64,000 nt of DNA, from positions 80,874 to 144,873 of the forward strand of contig NZ_WRXN01000017.1 in assembly GCF_009758205.1 (NCBI RefSeq), read 5' to 3'. The notes beneath the pieces are model-generated. The model worked only from the letters and a program-made list of their open reading frames with translations, made no database searches and was not told the origin of the DNA. This stretch comes from Chitinophaga tropicalis (GTDB lineage Bacteria; Bacteroidota; Bacteroidia; Chitinophagales; Chitinophagaceae). Below, piece after piece: positions 55,445 through 63,878 of this stretch; within the stretch, counting starts at the first letter, position 1, and each line of letters begins with the position of its first letter. A program made the position numbers and the translations under genes.

Positions 55445-56992
55445 ATGGCAAGCAAAAAGTACTTATTACTGGCAGGCGCTATGAGTCTCCTAGCGGCGTC
55501 CTCCGGTTTTGCACAAGTTACCCCTGTTTATGATGCCCTGGATTCCTCTAAAGTACCAGCGTCAAGACAGGCCCAACAGCAGAATTTTTCAAACCATCAG
55601 TATGATTTCCCTGCAAAACCACGTGATATGTGGGAACTGGGTTTCCATGGTGGTCTGCACCTGATCAATGGTACCATTCCTGCTAAACCAGGCTTCGGTG
55701 GTGGTATCTCTCTGAGAAAATCCCTGGGTCATACTTTCTCTGTAAGAGCTGAGTATACTGGTTCTTTTGATAAAGGCCAGGATTACAGACTCCGTCCGGT
55801 AAGTCTCAATAATAGCTCTGCTTGGGCTCCTACCGCAGCGCTGAACAACGGTAACATCGTTGCTAACTATAAAACAGCTACTCACCAGCTGTCTTTAGAC
55901 CTGATGGCTTCCCTGAGCAACATCCTGTTCTACAAGGCTCAGCCTAAAGTGAACTGGTATGTATTTGGTGGTTACAGCCTGGGTCTGATCGACGTTGATG
56001 TTGACGCTAAAGGCGCTAACGGTGCTGGTTACAACTACTCTGGTGTTAACTTCAGCGCTAGCCGCAAAGACATCAAAGATCAGCTGAAAAACATCCAGGA
56101 CGGTGATTATGAATCTAACGCACCTTCTCAGGGTAACAGAGGCAACATTGGCCGTAAAGACGACAACCAGCTGCTGCGTCACGGTGCAGACTTTGGTACT
56201 GGCGTTGCTTTCAGAATCTCTAAACGTTTCAACATCGGTATCGAAGAGAAATATACTCTGTACTTTGACGACTATCTGGACGGTTATTCCTCTCCATATA
56301 GCAGCCACAAAGACGCTTTCAGCTACACCAGCGTACGTCTGAACTTCAACCTGGGTAACAGCTCTAAACGCGTTGAGCCATTATGGTGGGTAAATCCGCT
56401 GAACTACGCTTACAACGAACTGAGCGCTCCTCGTCACATGAAACTGCCTACTCCGGTTCTGCCTGATGCTGACGGTGATGGCGTAACTGACCAGTTCGAT
56501 CGCGAGCCTAACACACCAGCAGGTGCTCCTGTTGATGTTCACGGTGTAGCTAAAGATACTGACGGTGACGGTGTTCCTGACTACAAAGATAAACAACTGG
56601 TTACTCCAACTTACTGCCAGCCAGTTGACGCTGATGGTGTTGGTAAATGCCCGGATCCTGAGTGCTGCAAAAACATGGCTGCTAAACCAGCTTGTAACAG
56701 CCTGATCCTGCCTAGCGTATCTTTCAAAGGTAGCTCTACCAAAGTTTCTTCTGAAAATGAAGCAATCCTGGCTAGCGTAGCTAACACCCTGAAGAGCGCT
56801 CCTGAATGTAACGTTCTGGTTACCGGCCACGCTGGTGCTAAAGGTAAAAAAGGTGGTGTTGACCTGAGCAGCAGAAGAGTTGACGCAGTTATCGACTACC
56901 TGGCTGACAAGCAAGGTATCGACCGCGGTCGCTTCATCAAACAAAACACTCCTGGTGAGTCTAGCACTGTTGACTTAGCTCCTGCTAACTAA
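55445..56992 (+). CDS. OmpA-family outer membrane protein with beta-barrel and peptidoglycan-binding domain
   Basis: 515 residues with a signal peptide ending GFAQ. An N-terminal 8-stranded-barrel-like region (about 60-330), then calcium-binding TSP3-type repeats (DADGDGVTDQFDREPNTPAG, DTDGDGVPDYKD), and a C-terminal OmpA/MotB domain from about 415 (SVSFKGSSTKV, LVTGHAGAKG, VDLSSRRVDAVIDYL) that anchors to peptidoglycan. Codons are extremely biased (GCT, GGT, AAC), like ribosomal-protein-level expression. In Bacteroidota such proteins are among the most abundant surface proteins. Confidence 0.93.
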   Translation: MASKKYLLLAGAMSLLAASSGFAQVTPVYDALDSSKVPASRQAQQQNFSNHQYDFPAKPRDMWELGFHGGLHLINGTIPAKPGFGGGISLRKSLGHTFSVRAEYTGSFDKGQDYRLRPVSLNNSSAWAPTAALNNGNIVANYKTATHQLSLDLMASLSNILFYKAQPKVNWYVFGGYSLGLIDVDVDAKGANGAGYNYSGVNFSASRKDIKDQLKNIQDGDYESNAPSQGNRGNIGRKDDNQLLRHGADFGTGVAFRISKRFNIGIEEKYTLYFDDYLDGYSSPYSSHKDAFSYTSVRLNFNLGNSSKRVEPLWWVNPLNYAYNELSAPRHMKLPTPVLPDADGDGVTDQFDREPNTPAGAPVDVHGVAKDTDGDGVPDYKDKQLVTPTYCQPVDADGVGKCPDPECCKNMAAKPACNSLILPSVSFKGSSTKVSSENEAILASVANTLKSAPECNVLVTGHAGAKGKKGGVDLSSRRVDAVIDYLADKQGIDRGRFIKQNTPGESSTVDLAPAN

Positions 56993-57015
56993 TAGTCTCT
57001 CACTGAGAAGATATA

Positions 57016-57050
57016 AAGCCCCGTCTCGCCTCTGGCCAGACGGGGTTTTT
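57016..57050 (+). terminator. Rho-independent terminator of ompA
   Basis: Stem CCCCGTCT / AGACGGGG (57019-57026 and 57038-57045) extended with GCC/GGC, followed by TTTTT. Confidence 0.88.
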
Positions 57051-57090
57051 CTATGTAGGCATGAACTAATTTTAACCCTGGAATCGATAA

Positions 57091-57122
57091 TTTGCACATC
57101 TCCACATTTCCTGCTAACTTTG
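57091..57122 (+). promoter_or_regulatory. Consensus promoter of kup (TTTG-N20-TAACTTTG)
   Basis: TTTG 57091-57094, 20-nt spacer, perfect TAnnTTTG 57115-57122. Predicted start near 57128, 23 nt before the GTG start. Confidence 0.8.
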
Positions 57123-57150
57123 ATGGCTTTTTCAATTAACAACATACTTC

Positions 57151-59106
57151 GTGAGAATAGACATTAACAGGATCAGCCTGGCCGGTTTATTAGTAGCATT
57201 AGGTATTATATATGGTGACATCGGGACCTCACCATTATACGTATTCAAGGCAATTGTTGGTGACAAACCTGTAAGCGACCTACTGGTTATCGGAGGTATC
57301 TCCTGTATTATCTGGACCCTGACGCTCCAAACAACAATTAAATATGTAATCCTGACTCTCCGGGCTGACAACAAAGGAGAAGGCGGGATTTTTTCTTTAT
57401 ACGCCCTTGTAAGACGGCACGCCAAATGGGCCGTTATATTTGGGATGATAGGCGGCGCTGCCCTGCTGGCAGACGGTATCATCACTCCACCCATCACCGT
57501 TACCTCCGCCATCGAAGGTTTACGTACCCTGGAAGTATTTAAAGACCTGAGTCAGTGGACAATCGTCAAGATCGTACTCACCATTATCTCCGGTCTCTTT
57601 ATAGTGCAACAGTTCGGAACAGTATCCATTGGCAAGCTGTTCGGACCTATCATGCTGATCTGGTTCTCTATGCTGGGCATATTAGGTATGTCCCACATCG
57701 CAGACGACCTCTCCGTATTCAAAGCCTTCAGTCCTCACTACGCTATACAACTGCTGATCACATATCCCCACGGATTTATGATCCTCGGCGCCGTATTCCT
57801 CTGTACTACAGGAGCAGAAGCTCTTTATTCTGACCTGGGCCACTGTGGCAAAGGAAATATCCGCCTGTCCTGGATATTTGTGAAATGCTGCCTGATCCTT
57901 AACTACCTCGGACAGGGTGCATGGCTGCTCACCCAACGCGGACAGATCATCCCTAAAGATCAGAACCCTTTCTTTACCATCATGCCGGAATGGTTCGTGA
58001 TCTTCGGCGTACTGATAGCCACCCTGGCCTCTATCATTGCCAGCCAGGCACTGATCTCAGGGTCTTTTACCCTCATTTCAGAAGCTATGCGACTGAACCT
58101 CTGGCCTAAACTGAAGATCAACTATCCTACAGAAATGCGCGGACAGTTATACATTCCAGGTATCAACACCATGCTGTTTGTAGGTTGTGTTGCCATAGTA
58201 CTGATCTTTAAAGAATCAAGCGCTATGGAGGCGGCATACGGCCTGTCTATCACCATCTGTATGCTGATGACGTCGTGTCTCTTTGCCTTTTACCTTTATA
58301 CGCGAAGAGTACGGTTAAGCCTCATCCTCATTTACCTCATCATTTATTTTACAATAGAATTTTCTTTCCTCTTCGCCAACCTTGTAAAATTCATGCACGG
58401 TGGTTATGTAACTGTGATAGTAGCAGGTATCCTCTTCCTGGTTATGATCGTCTGGTTTAAATCACGTAAGATCAAGAATCGCTACGTTGAGTTTGTACGA
58501 TTGGAAGATCATCTGCCGGTTATACAGGAGCTGAGCAACGATACCACTATCCCCAAATATGCTACCCACCTGGTGTATATGAGTAGTGCAGATAATCCGA
58601 AGGAAATAGAGCATAAGATCATCTACTCCATTTTAAATAAGAAACCCAAGCGTGCAGATATCTACTGGTTTGTGCACGTGGATGTTGTAGATGAGCCTTA
58701 TCTCAGCGAATATTCTGTACAGACAATTATCCCTAATGAAGTGATAAGAGTGGAATTCAGGCTTGGATTTAAAGTGGAACAGCGTATTAACCTGATGTTC
58801 CGCATGGTAGTGGAAGATATGGTGCGTAACAAAGAGGTAAATATTACCAGCCGCTATGAATCACTCAGCAAGAATAACGTAGTGGGTGACTTCCAGTTTA
58901 TCGTTATGGAGAAATTCCTTTCTCATGATAATGACCTGCCGCTCTATGAACGTTTGGTGATGAGGATGTACTTCTTCCTGAAGAAGATCAGTTTGTCAGA
59001 GGAACGTGGTTTTGGGCTTGATTCAAGTTATGTGACGATAGAGAAATATCCACTGGTGGTAGCGCCGGTTACTAATCTGCAGCTTCGAAGAATTATACAT
59101 TCATAA
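57151..59106 (+). CDS. kup: KUP-family potassium uptake transporter
   Basis: 651 residues with a GTG start at 57151. The KUP signature YGDIGTSPLYVFKAI lies at about residues 20-34; about 12 transmembrane helices follow, with GALYSDLGHCG-like EALYSDLGHCGKGNI near 225, and a hydrophilic C-terminal domain from about 440. It imports K+ with protons. Own promoter upstream and a bidirectional terminator downstream. Confidence 0.95.
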   Translation: MRIDINRISLAGLLVALGIIYGDIGTSPLYVFKAIVGDKPVSDLLVIGGISCIIWTLTLQTTIKYVILTLRADNKGEGGIFSLYALVRRHAKWAVIFGMIGGAALLADGIITPPITVTSAIEGLRTLEVFKDLSQWTIVKIVLTIISGLFIVQQFGTVSIGKLFGPIMLIWFSMLGILGMSHIADDLSVFKAFSPHYAIQLLITYPHGFMILGAVFLCTTGAEALYSDLGHCGKGNIRLSWIFVKCCLILNYLGQGAWLLTQRGQIIPKDQNPFFTIMPEWFVIFGVLIATLASIIASQALISGSFTLISEAMRLNLWPKLKINYPTEMRGQLYIPGINTMLFVGCVAIVLIFKESSAMEAAYGLSITICMLMTSCLFAFYLYTRRVRLSLILIYLIIYFTIEFSFLFANLVKFMHGGYVTVIVAGILFLVMIVWFKSRKIKNRYVEFVRLEDHLPVIQELSNDTTIPKYATHLVYMSSADNPKEIEHKIIYSILNKKPKRADIYWFVHVDVVDEPYLSEYSVQTIIPNEVIRVEFRLGFKVEQRINLMFRMVVEDMVRNKEVNITSRYESLSKNNVVGDFQFIVMEKFLSHDNDLPLYERLVMRMYFFLKKISLSEERGFGLDSSYVTIEKYPLVVAPVTNLQLRRIIHS

Positions 59107-59110
59107 AGAA

Positions 59111-59136
59111 ACAGGCGGGCTTTAAGCCCGCCTGTT
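59111..59136. terminator. Bidirectional terminator between kup and the pirin gene
   Basis: AACAGGCGGGC, loop TTTAA, GCCCGCCTGTT, flanked by A and T runs. It serves both convergent genes. Confidence 0.88.
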
Positions 59137-60000
59137 TTAGTCTATATAGAACCCGAATTTTCCCATTCGTTCATCTCTCATCGCCTCCATAATTTCTGTC
59201 TGTGTATTCATCACATAAGGTCCGTGCCATGCTATAGGTTCATTTAACGGTTCTCCGTCACAATAGAGGATAATTGCATCACTGCTGGCTGTTATATTGA
59301 TTGTATCGCCTCCTTCGTCAAATAACACCAGGGATCTGTCGGTCGCTTCTTTACCGTTGATAGTTACATTACCTCTCAGCACATAGAACAACACATGTCT
59401 GTTCTCATTCACTGTGATATCAGCTTTACCATCAGTTTTCATATTGATAAGAAAAGCATTAATACCTGTAAGTGATTGTACAGCGCCCTTATTACCGTTC
59501 CAGTTACCCCCAGCAATAGCTACCTGCACCTTGTCATTATCCGCATTTATAACAGGGATATCATTCTTCTGCAAGCCGGTATATTTCGCCGTATTCATCT
59601 TCAGTTTCGCAGGAAGATTGATCCATAGCTGCAGTAATTCCAGTTCTCCGCCTTCTTCTTTGAAAGACTTCTCCACATACTCATTATGTATTAATCCTCT
59701 TGCTGCAGACATCCATTGTACACCGCCTTCATCGATCCTGCTATGATAGCCATGAGAGTCTTTATGCACCACATGTCCTTTAATGATCCAGGTCACTGTC
59801 TCAAATCCCCTGTGTGGATGCGGTCCGAATGGCATACCACTATTATATGGCGGCAGGTTCATTGGTCCGTGGTGATGCAACAGCAGGAATGGATCTATAG
59901 TCCCGCCGTTCTGTAAAGGCAAAGGACTGTAGAAGTAGTAGTCGTCTAAAGAACCACTGATAGGGTGGTTGCTGATGATTTTGTTGATTGTCTTTTGCAT
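59137..60000 (-). CDS. Pirin-family cupin protein
   Basis: 287 residues from the ATG at 59998-60000. The N-terminal cupin has the pirin metal motif PHPHRGFETVTW and the later HNEYVE histidine/glutamate, so it can bind Fe or similar metal. Bacterial pirins include quercetin-2,3-dioxygenase-like enzymes and redox sensors; the exact role is unclear. The stop codon abuts the terminator. Confidence 0.9.
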   Translation of the reverse strand: MQKTINKIISNHPISGSLDDYYFYSPLPLQNGGTIDPFLLLHHHGPMNLPPYNSGMPFGPHPHRGFETVTWIIKGHVVHKDSHGYHSRIDEGGVQWMSAARGLIHNEYVEKSFKEEGGELELLQLWINLPAKLKMNTAKYTGLQKNDIPVINADNDKVQVAIAGGNWNGNKGAVQSLTGINAFLINMKTDGKADITVNENRHVLFYVLRGNVTINGKEATDRSLVLFDEGGDTINITASSDAIILYCDGEPLNEPIAWHGPYVMNTQTEIMEAMRDERMGKFGFYID

Positions 60001-60177
60001 AGGCAAATTTACGGAGAATAGGGAGGGAGGGGAATGGATTAAAGTAAGAAAGAGGTGGAGGATTTTTCCGGTTTAACAAAAGGTTAACTGTATGACTTGG
60101 ATGGTTGGTTATCTTTAAGTAAGTTTTTATACCCTGAAACCATACCTCATATGAAACGTTCTCTGCTTACTCAAAAT

Positions 60178-60258
60178 AAAAAAGCCCCCGTTAAACGACG
60201 AGGGCAGCGTAAATGTTGACACAACGGAATAATCCTTATTGTGATTTGCTTTCAATTA
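60178..60258 (-). ncRNA. tracrRNA for the type II-C Cas9 (predicted)
   Basis: Read on the minus strand, the element runs anti-repeat (GAAAGCAAATCACAAT, plus 60238-60253), then AAGGATTATTCCGTTGTG (60220-60237) whose GGA-TTAT-TCC forms a nexus hairpin, a short linker, and an 8-bp terminator hairpin GCCCTCGT / ACGGGGGC followed by six T (60178-60183 on the plus strand). The anti-repeat complements the GTGATTTGCTTTC 5' part I recall for Bacteroidota type II-C repeats. Transcription probably starts just upstream of 60255, from a TATCTTAG -7-like element (60264-60271). A longer form starting near 60285 is possible. Divergent from cas9, 77 bp away. Confidence 0.85.
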
Positions 60259-60285
60259 GATTACTAAGATAAAGAAAATCACAAT
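60238..60285. repeat. Imperfect inverted repeat overlapping the anti-repeat (relic CRISPR-repeat-like)
   Basis: ATTGTGATTTGCTTT (60238-60252) and AAAGAAAATCACAAT (60271-60285) form a 15-bp stem with one mismatch around an 18-nt loop. The whole 48-bp unit has the length and self-complementary ends of a Bacteroidota II-C CRISPR repeat, as if the tracrRNA gene arose from one repeat copy. Confidence 0.6.
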
Positions 60286-60335
60286 ACAAAAAACAAAAGT
60301 CAAATTAATTATCAACCCATTATAATTACCACAAT

Positions 60336-63300
60336 ATGAAAAGAATACTCGGATTAGACTTGGGCACTAATTCTATCGGATGGGCCCTTATAGAACTGGA
60401 AGAAGATAAGAGCGATGGACGTATTCTTGGTGCTGGCAGCCGTATTATCCCAATGAGCCAGGATGTGCTGAGCGATTTTGGTAAAGGGCAATCTACTTCC
60501 CCAACAGCAGAAAGAACGAAGTTTCGTAGTGCTAGGCGACTAATAGAGCGGTTTTTATTGAGAAGAGAACGACTACATAGAGTTTTAAATATACTAGGCT
60601 TCTTACCATCACATTATAAAACTGAAATTGATTTTGACAGGCGACTAGGGCAATTCCTTCCAGGTAAAGAACCTAAGCTGGCTTATGATAAAGGTAATTT
60701 CATATTTAAAGAATCGTTTAAAGAAATGCTGCAGGATTTTGCAGCATGCAAACCTGAGTTGGTAAGTGACGGTAAAAAGATTCCTTACGACTGGACAATT
60801 TACTACCTGAGGAAGAAAGCGCTTACACAGCGAATAGAGAAGGAAGAAATAGCATGGCTGTTATTAAATTTTAATCAGAAGAGAGGATATAACCAGTTAA
60901 GGGGGGAAGAAGCAGAAGAGACGCAGAGTAAGAAAGAGGAGTTTTATTCGCTCAGGGTGGTTGACGTTGTTGCTACAGGAGAGCGAAAAGGAAATGATGA
61001 GATGTGTTATAATGTGGTGCTGGAAAATGGATGGATATATCGCCGTACAAGCAGGACGCAATTGGATTGGATAGGAAAAGTTAAAGAGTTTATTGTTACA
61101 ACAGAGCTGAATGAAGATGGAACTATAAAGTTGGATAAAGAAGGTAAGGAGAAGCGTTCTTTGAGAGCCCCTGAAGATAAGGATTGGACACTTGTAAAGA
61201 AGAAAACAGAATATAATATTGATAAAAGCAAGAAGACTATTGGAGCTTATATTTATGATAATCTGTTGGATAATCCGGTTCAAAAGATCAGAGGTAAGCT
61301 TGTAAGTGTTGTAGAGAGGAGGTTCTATAAGACTGAATTGGAAAGTATATTGAAGAAACAGGAGGAATTTTATCCCGAATTGAGAGATGGCAAGTTGTAT
61401 AGGGACTGTTTAGAAGAATTATATCAGCATAATGATGCTCATAAAAAGAATATAGCGCAGAAGGGATTTAATCATCTTTTCATAAATGATATCATTTTTT
61501 ATCAACGTCCTTTGAAGAGTAAGAAGTCTCTTATCAGTAACTGTAAATTTGAACATAAGAGATTTATAAAGGATGGGAAAACGGAATTTGCTCCGTTGAA
61601 GTGTATTGCGAAATCCCATCCCTTATTCCAGGAATTCAGGCTGTGGGAATTTATACAGAACCTTCGGATATATCAGAATGAGAAAGATGTGGATGGCAGG
61701 CTTGCAATGGATGTTAATGTTACGGATGAGTTTTTCAAGTCAGAAGATGATTGGGTTCGTTTATTTGAATGGCTAAATGAGAGAAAGGATGTAGACCAGA
61801 AAGCATTACTCAAGCAATATTTAAAGATCAGGAAGTTAGATAATTACAGATGGAATTATGTGGTTGACAAACCATATCCTTGTAATGAAACCAGGTCTCT
61901 GCTTCTTTTTAAGCTCAGTAAAGTAGCAAATATTCCCAACGGATTTCTAAATAAGGAGAATGAAGAAGCACTTTGGCATATCCTTTACTCTGTAATTGAG
62001 AAAAATGAGATTCAGAAAGCATTGAAGAGATTCGCATCTAAGAAAGGGTTGGGAGATGATTTTGTTGAGATATTTCAGAAGTTTCCAGCCTATGAAAAAG
62101 AGTATGGATCTTACTCCGCAAAGGCCATCAAGAAATTATTGCCTTTGATGAGAAGGGGGAAATATTGGAACCAGGAAGAAATTGATGTAAATACTAAAGG
62201 CCGGATTGAAAAAATAATTACAGGTGAGTATGACGAGAAAATAAGAGATAGGGTACGGGATAAAGCTATTCAGTTATCTGATATTACTCATTTCAGAGGA
62301 TTGCCCCATTGGTTGGTTTCATATATCGTATATGACCGGCATTCTGAAGACGGTGAAATAATAAAATGGCAAACTGCGGCCGATATTACTTTGTTGCCAC
62401 AGTACAGTTTAAGAAACCCTATTGTAGAACAGGTTATTAATGAATCTCTGTTGGTGGTTCGTGATATCTGGAATGAGCATGGTGGGGGAGAGGAAGGATT
62501 CTTTGATGAAATACATATTGAATTAGGTAGAGAGATGAAGAATCCGGCAGATAAGCGAAAGAGAATGACGGATAAGATCAATGAGAATGAGAATACGAAT
62601 CTGAGGATTAAAGCCCTGTTGATGGAATTCATGAATGATGGGGGAATTGAGAATGTTCGTCCTTATTCTCCAATGCAACAAGAGATACTAAAGATATATG
62701 AGGAGGGTGTATTAAATGGAGAAGCCAATATTCCGGATGATATTGTGAAAATATCAAAACAAGCTCAGCCGGGTAAAGCTGAACTGGTACGATATAAATT
62801 ATGGCTGCAACAGAAATACAGATCGCCTTATACCGGCATGATCATACCATTGAATAAGTTATTCACCAGTGCCTATGAAATAGAGCATATCATTCCTCAG
62901 TCAAGGTATTTTGATGACTCGTTTAGTAACAAAGTAATTTGTGAATCTGAAGTTAATAAAGATAAAGATAACAGAACTGCTTATGAATATATAAAAGCAG
63001 ATGGGGGTAAAAAAGTACAACTGAGCTTTGGTAGAGAAGTTTCTTTGTTATCGCTTCAGGATTACGAGGCATTAGTAAAAGATAGTTTTTCCAGGAACAG
63101 GGGTAAAATGAACAGGTTGTTGATGGAAGATATCCCTGAATCTTTCATCCAAAGACAGTTGAATGATAGCCGGTACATCAGTAAAGTGGTGAAGTCTTTA
63201 ATGTCACGCATTGTGAGAGAGGAGGGGGAGCAGGAAGCCATTTCTAAAAAAGTAATAGTAAGCAATGGTTCTATTACTTCTACCTTAAGAAATGACTGGG

Positions 63301-63878
63301 GATTGAACGATATATGGAATGAAATAATAACTCCAAGGTTTGAGAGGATGAATGAGCTTACCAACTCACAGAACTTTGGAGAATGGACTAATAAGGATGG
63401 GAAGCGTGTTTTTCAGACTTCGGTCCCTATAGAATTATCCAAGGGATTTAGTAAGAAAAGGATTGATCATCGACATCATGCACTTGATGCTATAGTGATT
63501 GCTTGTTGTTCGCGTAATCACATTAACTACCTTAATAATGAAAGTGCACTTGGAAAGGGAAGAACGAAAGATGAAAAGGATAGGCGTAGATATGATCTGA
63601 AGAATATCCTTTGCTCTAAAAAGTTTAACAATGGGTCAGAGAGCAATTATAAATGGGTGTTCAATAAACCCTGGGATTCTTTTACGCAGGAAGTAAGGGA
63701 TGTATTGCTGAATACGGTTATTAGCTTTAAACAGAATTTGCGGGTATTAAATAAAACCAAGAACTATCATCAGGCGTGGAGAAGTAATGGGAATGGCAAG
63801 ATGGAAAAAAAGATCGTTCTACAATTGAAAGGAGAGAACTTGGCTATTAGAAGGTCATTACATCAAGATACTGTGTAA
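60336..63878 (+). CDS. cas9: Cas9, type II-C, compact (1180 aa)
   Basis: RNA-guided DNA endonuclease. RuvC-I GLDLGTNSIGW (D8); arginine-rich bridge helix at about 59-86; a recognition lobe to about 700; RuvC-II HIELGRE (E729); HNH YEIEHIIPQS with H851 and the downstream NK..N residues; RuvC-III HHALDAI (H1047/H1048, D1051); then only about 130 residues for the WED/PAM-interacting part, so it is smaller than most Bacteroidota Cas9 proteins (commonly 1300-1500 aa). All nuclease residues are present, so activity is expected. The gene is AT-richer and uses AGA/AGG arginine codons far more than its neighbours. A tracrRNA lies divergently upstream. No cas1, cas2 or array is inside the window. Confidence 0.96.
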   Translation: MKRILGLDLGTNSIGWALIELEEDKSDGRILGAGSRIIPMSQDVLSDFGKGQSTSPTAERTKFRSARRLIERFLLRRERLHRVLNILGFLPSHYKTEIDFDRRLGQFLPGKEPKLAYDKGNFIFKESFKEMLQDFAACKPELVSDGKKIPYDWTIYYLRKKALTQRIEKEEIAWLLLNFNQKRGYNQLRGEEAEETQSKKEEFYSLRVVDVVATGERKGNDEMCYNVVLENGWIYRRTSRTQLDWIGKVKEFIVTTELNEDGTIKLDKEGKEKRSLRAPEDKDWTLVKKKTEYNIDKSKKTIGAYIYDNLLDNPVQKIRGKLVSVVERRFYKTELESILKKQEEFYPELRDGKLYRDCLEELYQHNDAHKKNIAQKGFNHLFINDIIFYQRPLKSKKSLISNCKFEHKRFIKDGKTEFAPLKCIAKSHPLFQEFRLWEFIQNLRIYQNEKDVDGRLAMDVNVTDEFFKSEDDWVRLFEWLNERKDVDQKALLKQYLKIRKLDNYRWNYVVDKPYPCNETRSLLLFKLSKVANIPNGFLNKENEEALWHILYSVIEKNEIQKALKRFASKKGLGDDFVEIFQKFPAYEKEYGSYSAKAIKKLLPLMRRGKYWNQEEIDVNTKGRIEKIITGEYDEKIRDRVRDKAIQLSDITHFRGLPHWLVSYIVYDRHSEDGEIIKWQTAADITLLPQYSLRNPIVEQVINESLLVVRDIWNEHGGGEEGFFDEIHIELGREMKNPADKRKRMTDKINENENTNLRIKALLMEFMNDGGIENVRPYSPMQQEILKIYEEGVLNGEANIPDDIVKISKQAQPGKAELVRYKLWLQQKYRSPYTGMIIPLNKLFTSAYEIEHIIPQSRYFDDSFSNKVICESEVNKDKDNRTAYEYIKADGGKKVQLSFGREVSLLSLQDYEALVKDSFSRNRGKMNRLLMEDIPESFIQRQLNDSRYISKVVKSLMSRIVREEGEQEAISKKVIVSNGSITSTLRNDWGLNDIWNEIITPRFERMNELTNSQNFGEWTNKDGKRVFQTSVPIELSKGFSKKRIDHRHHALDAIVIACCSRNHINYLNNESALGKGRTKDEKDRRRYDLKNILCSKKFNNGSESNYKWVFNKPWDSFTQEVRDVLLNTVISFKQNLRVLNKTKNYHQAWRSNGNGKMEKKIVLQLKGENLAIRRSLHQDTV

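Larger units (their letters stand above)
60001..60335. other. 335-bp region between the pirin gene and cas9
   Basis: Two parts. 60001-60177 is AT-rich with no assignable feature. 60178-60335 holds the tracrRNA gene (minus), its repeat-like palindrome and the putative divergent cas9 promoter region. A 22-codon ATG frame at 60151-60219 overlaps the tracrRNA terminator and is not considered real. Confidence 0.7.

Noticed and set aside
60151..60219. Short ATG frame of 22 codons between the pirin gene and cas9
   Set aside because: It runs through the tracrRNA terminator hairpin, has no family signature and no clear promoter.
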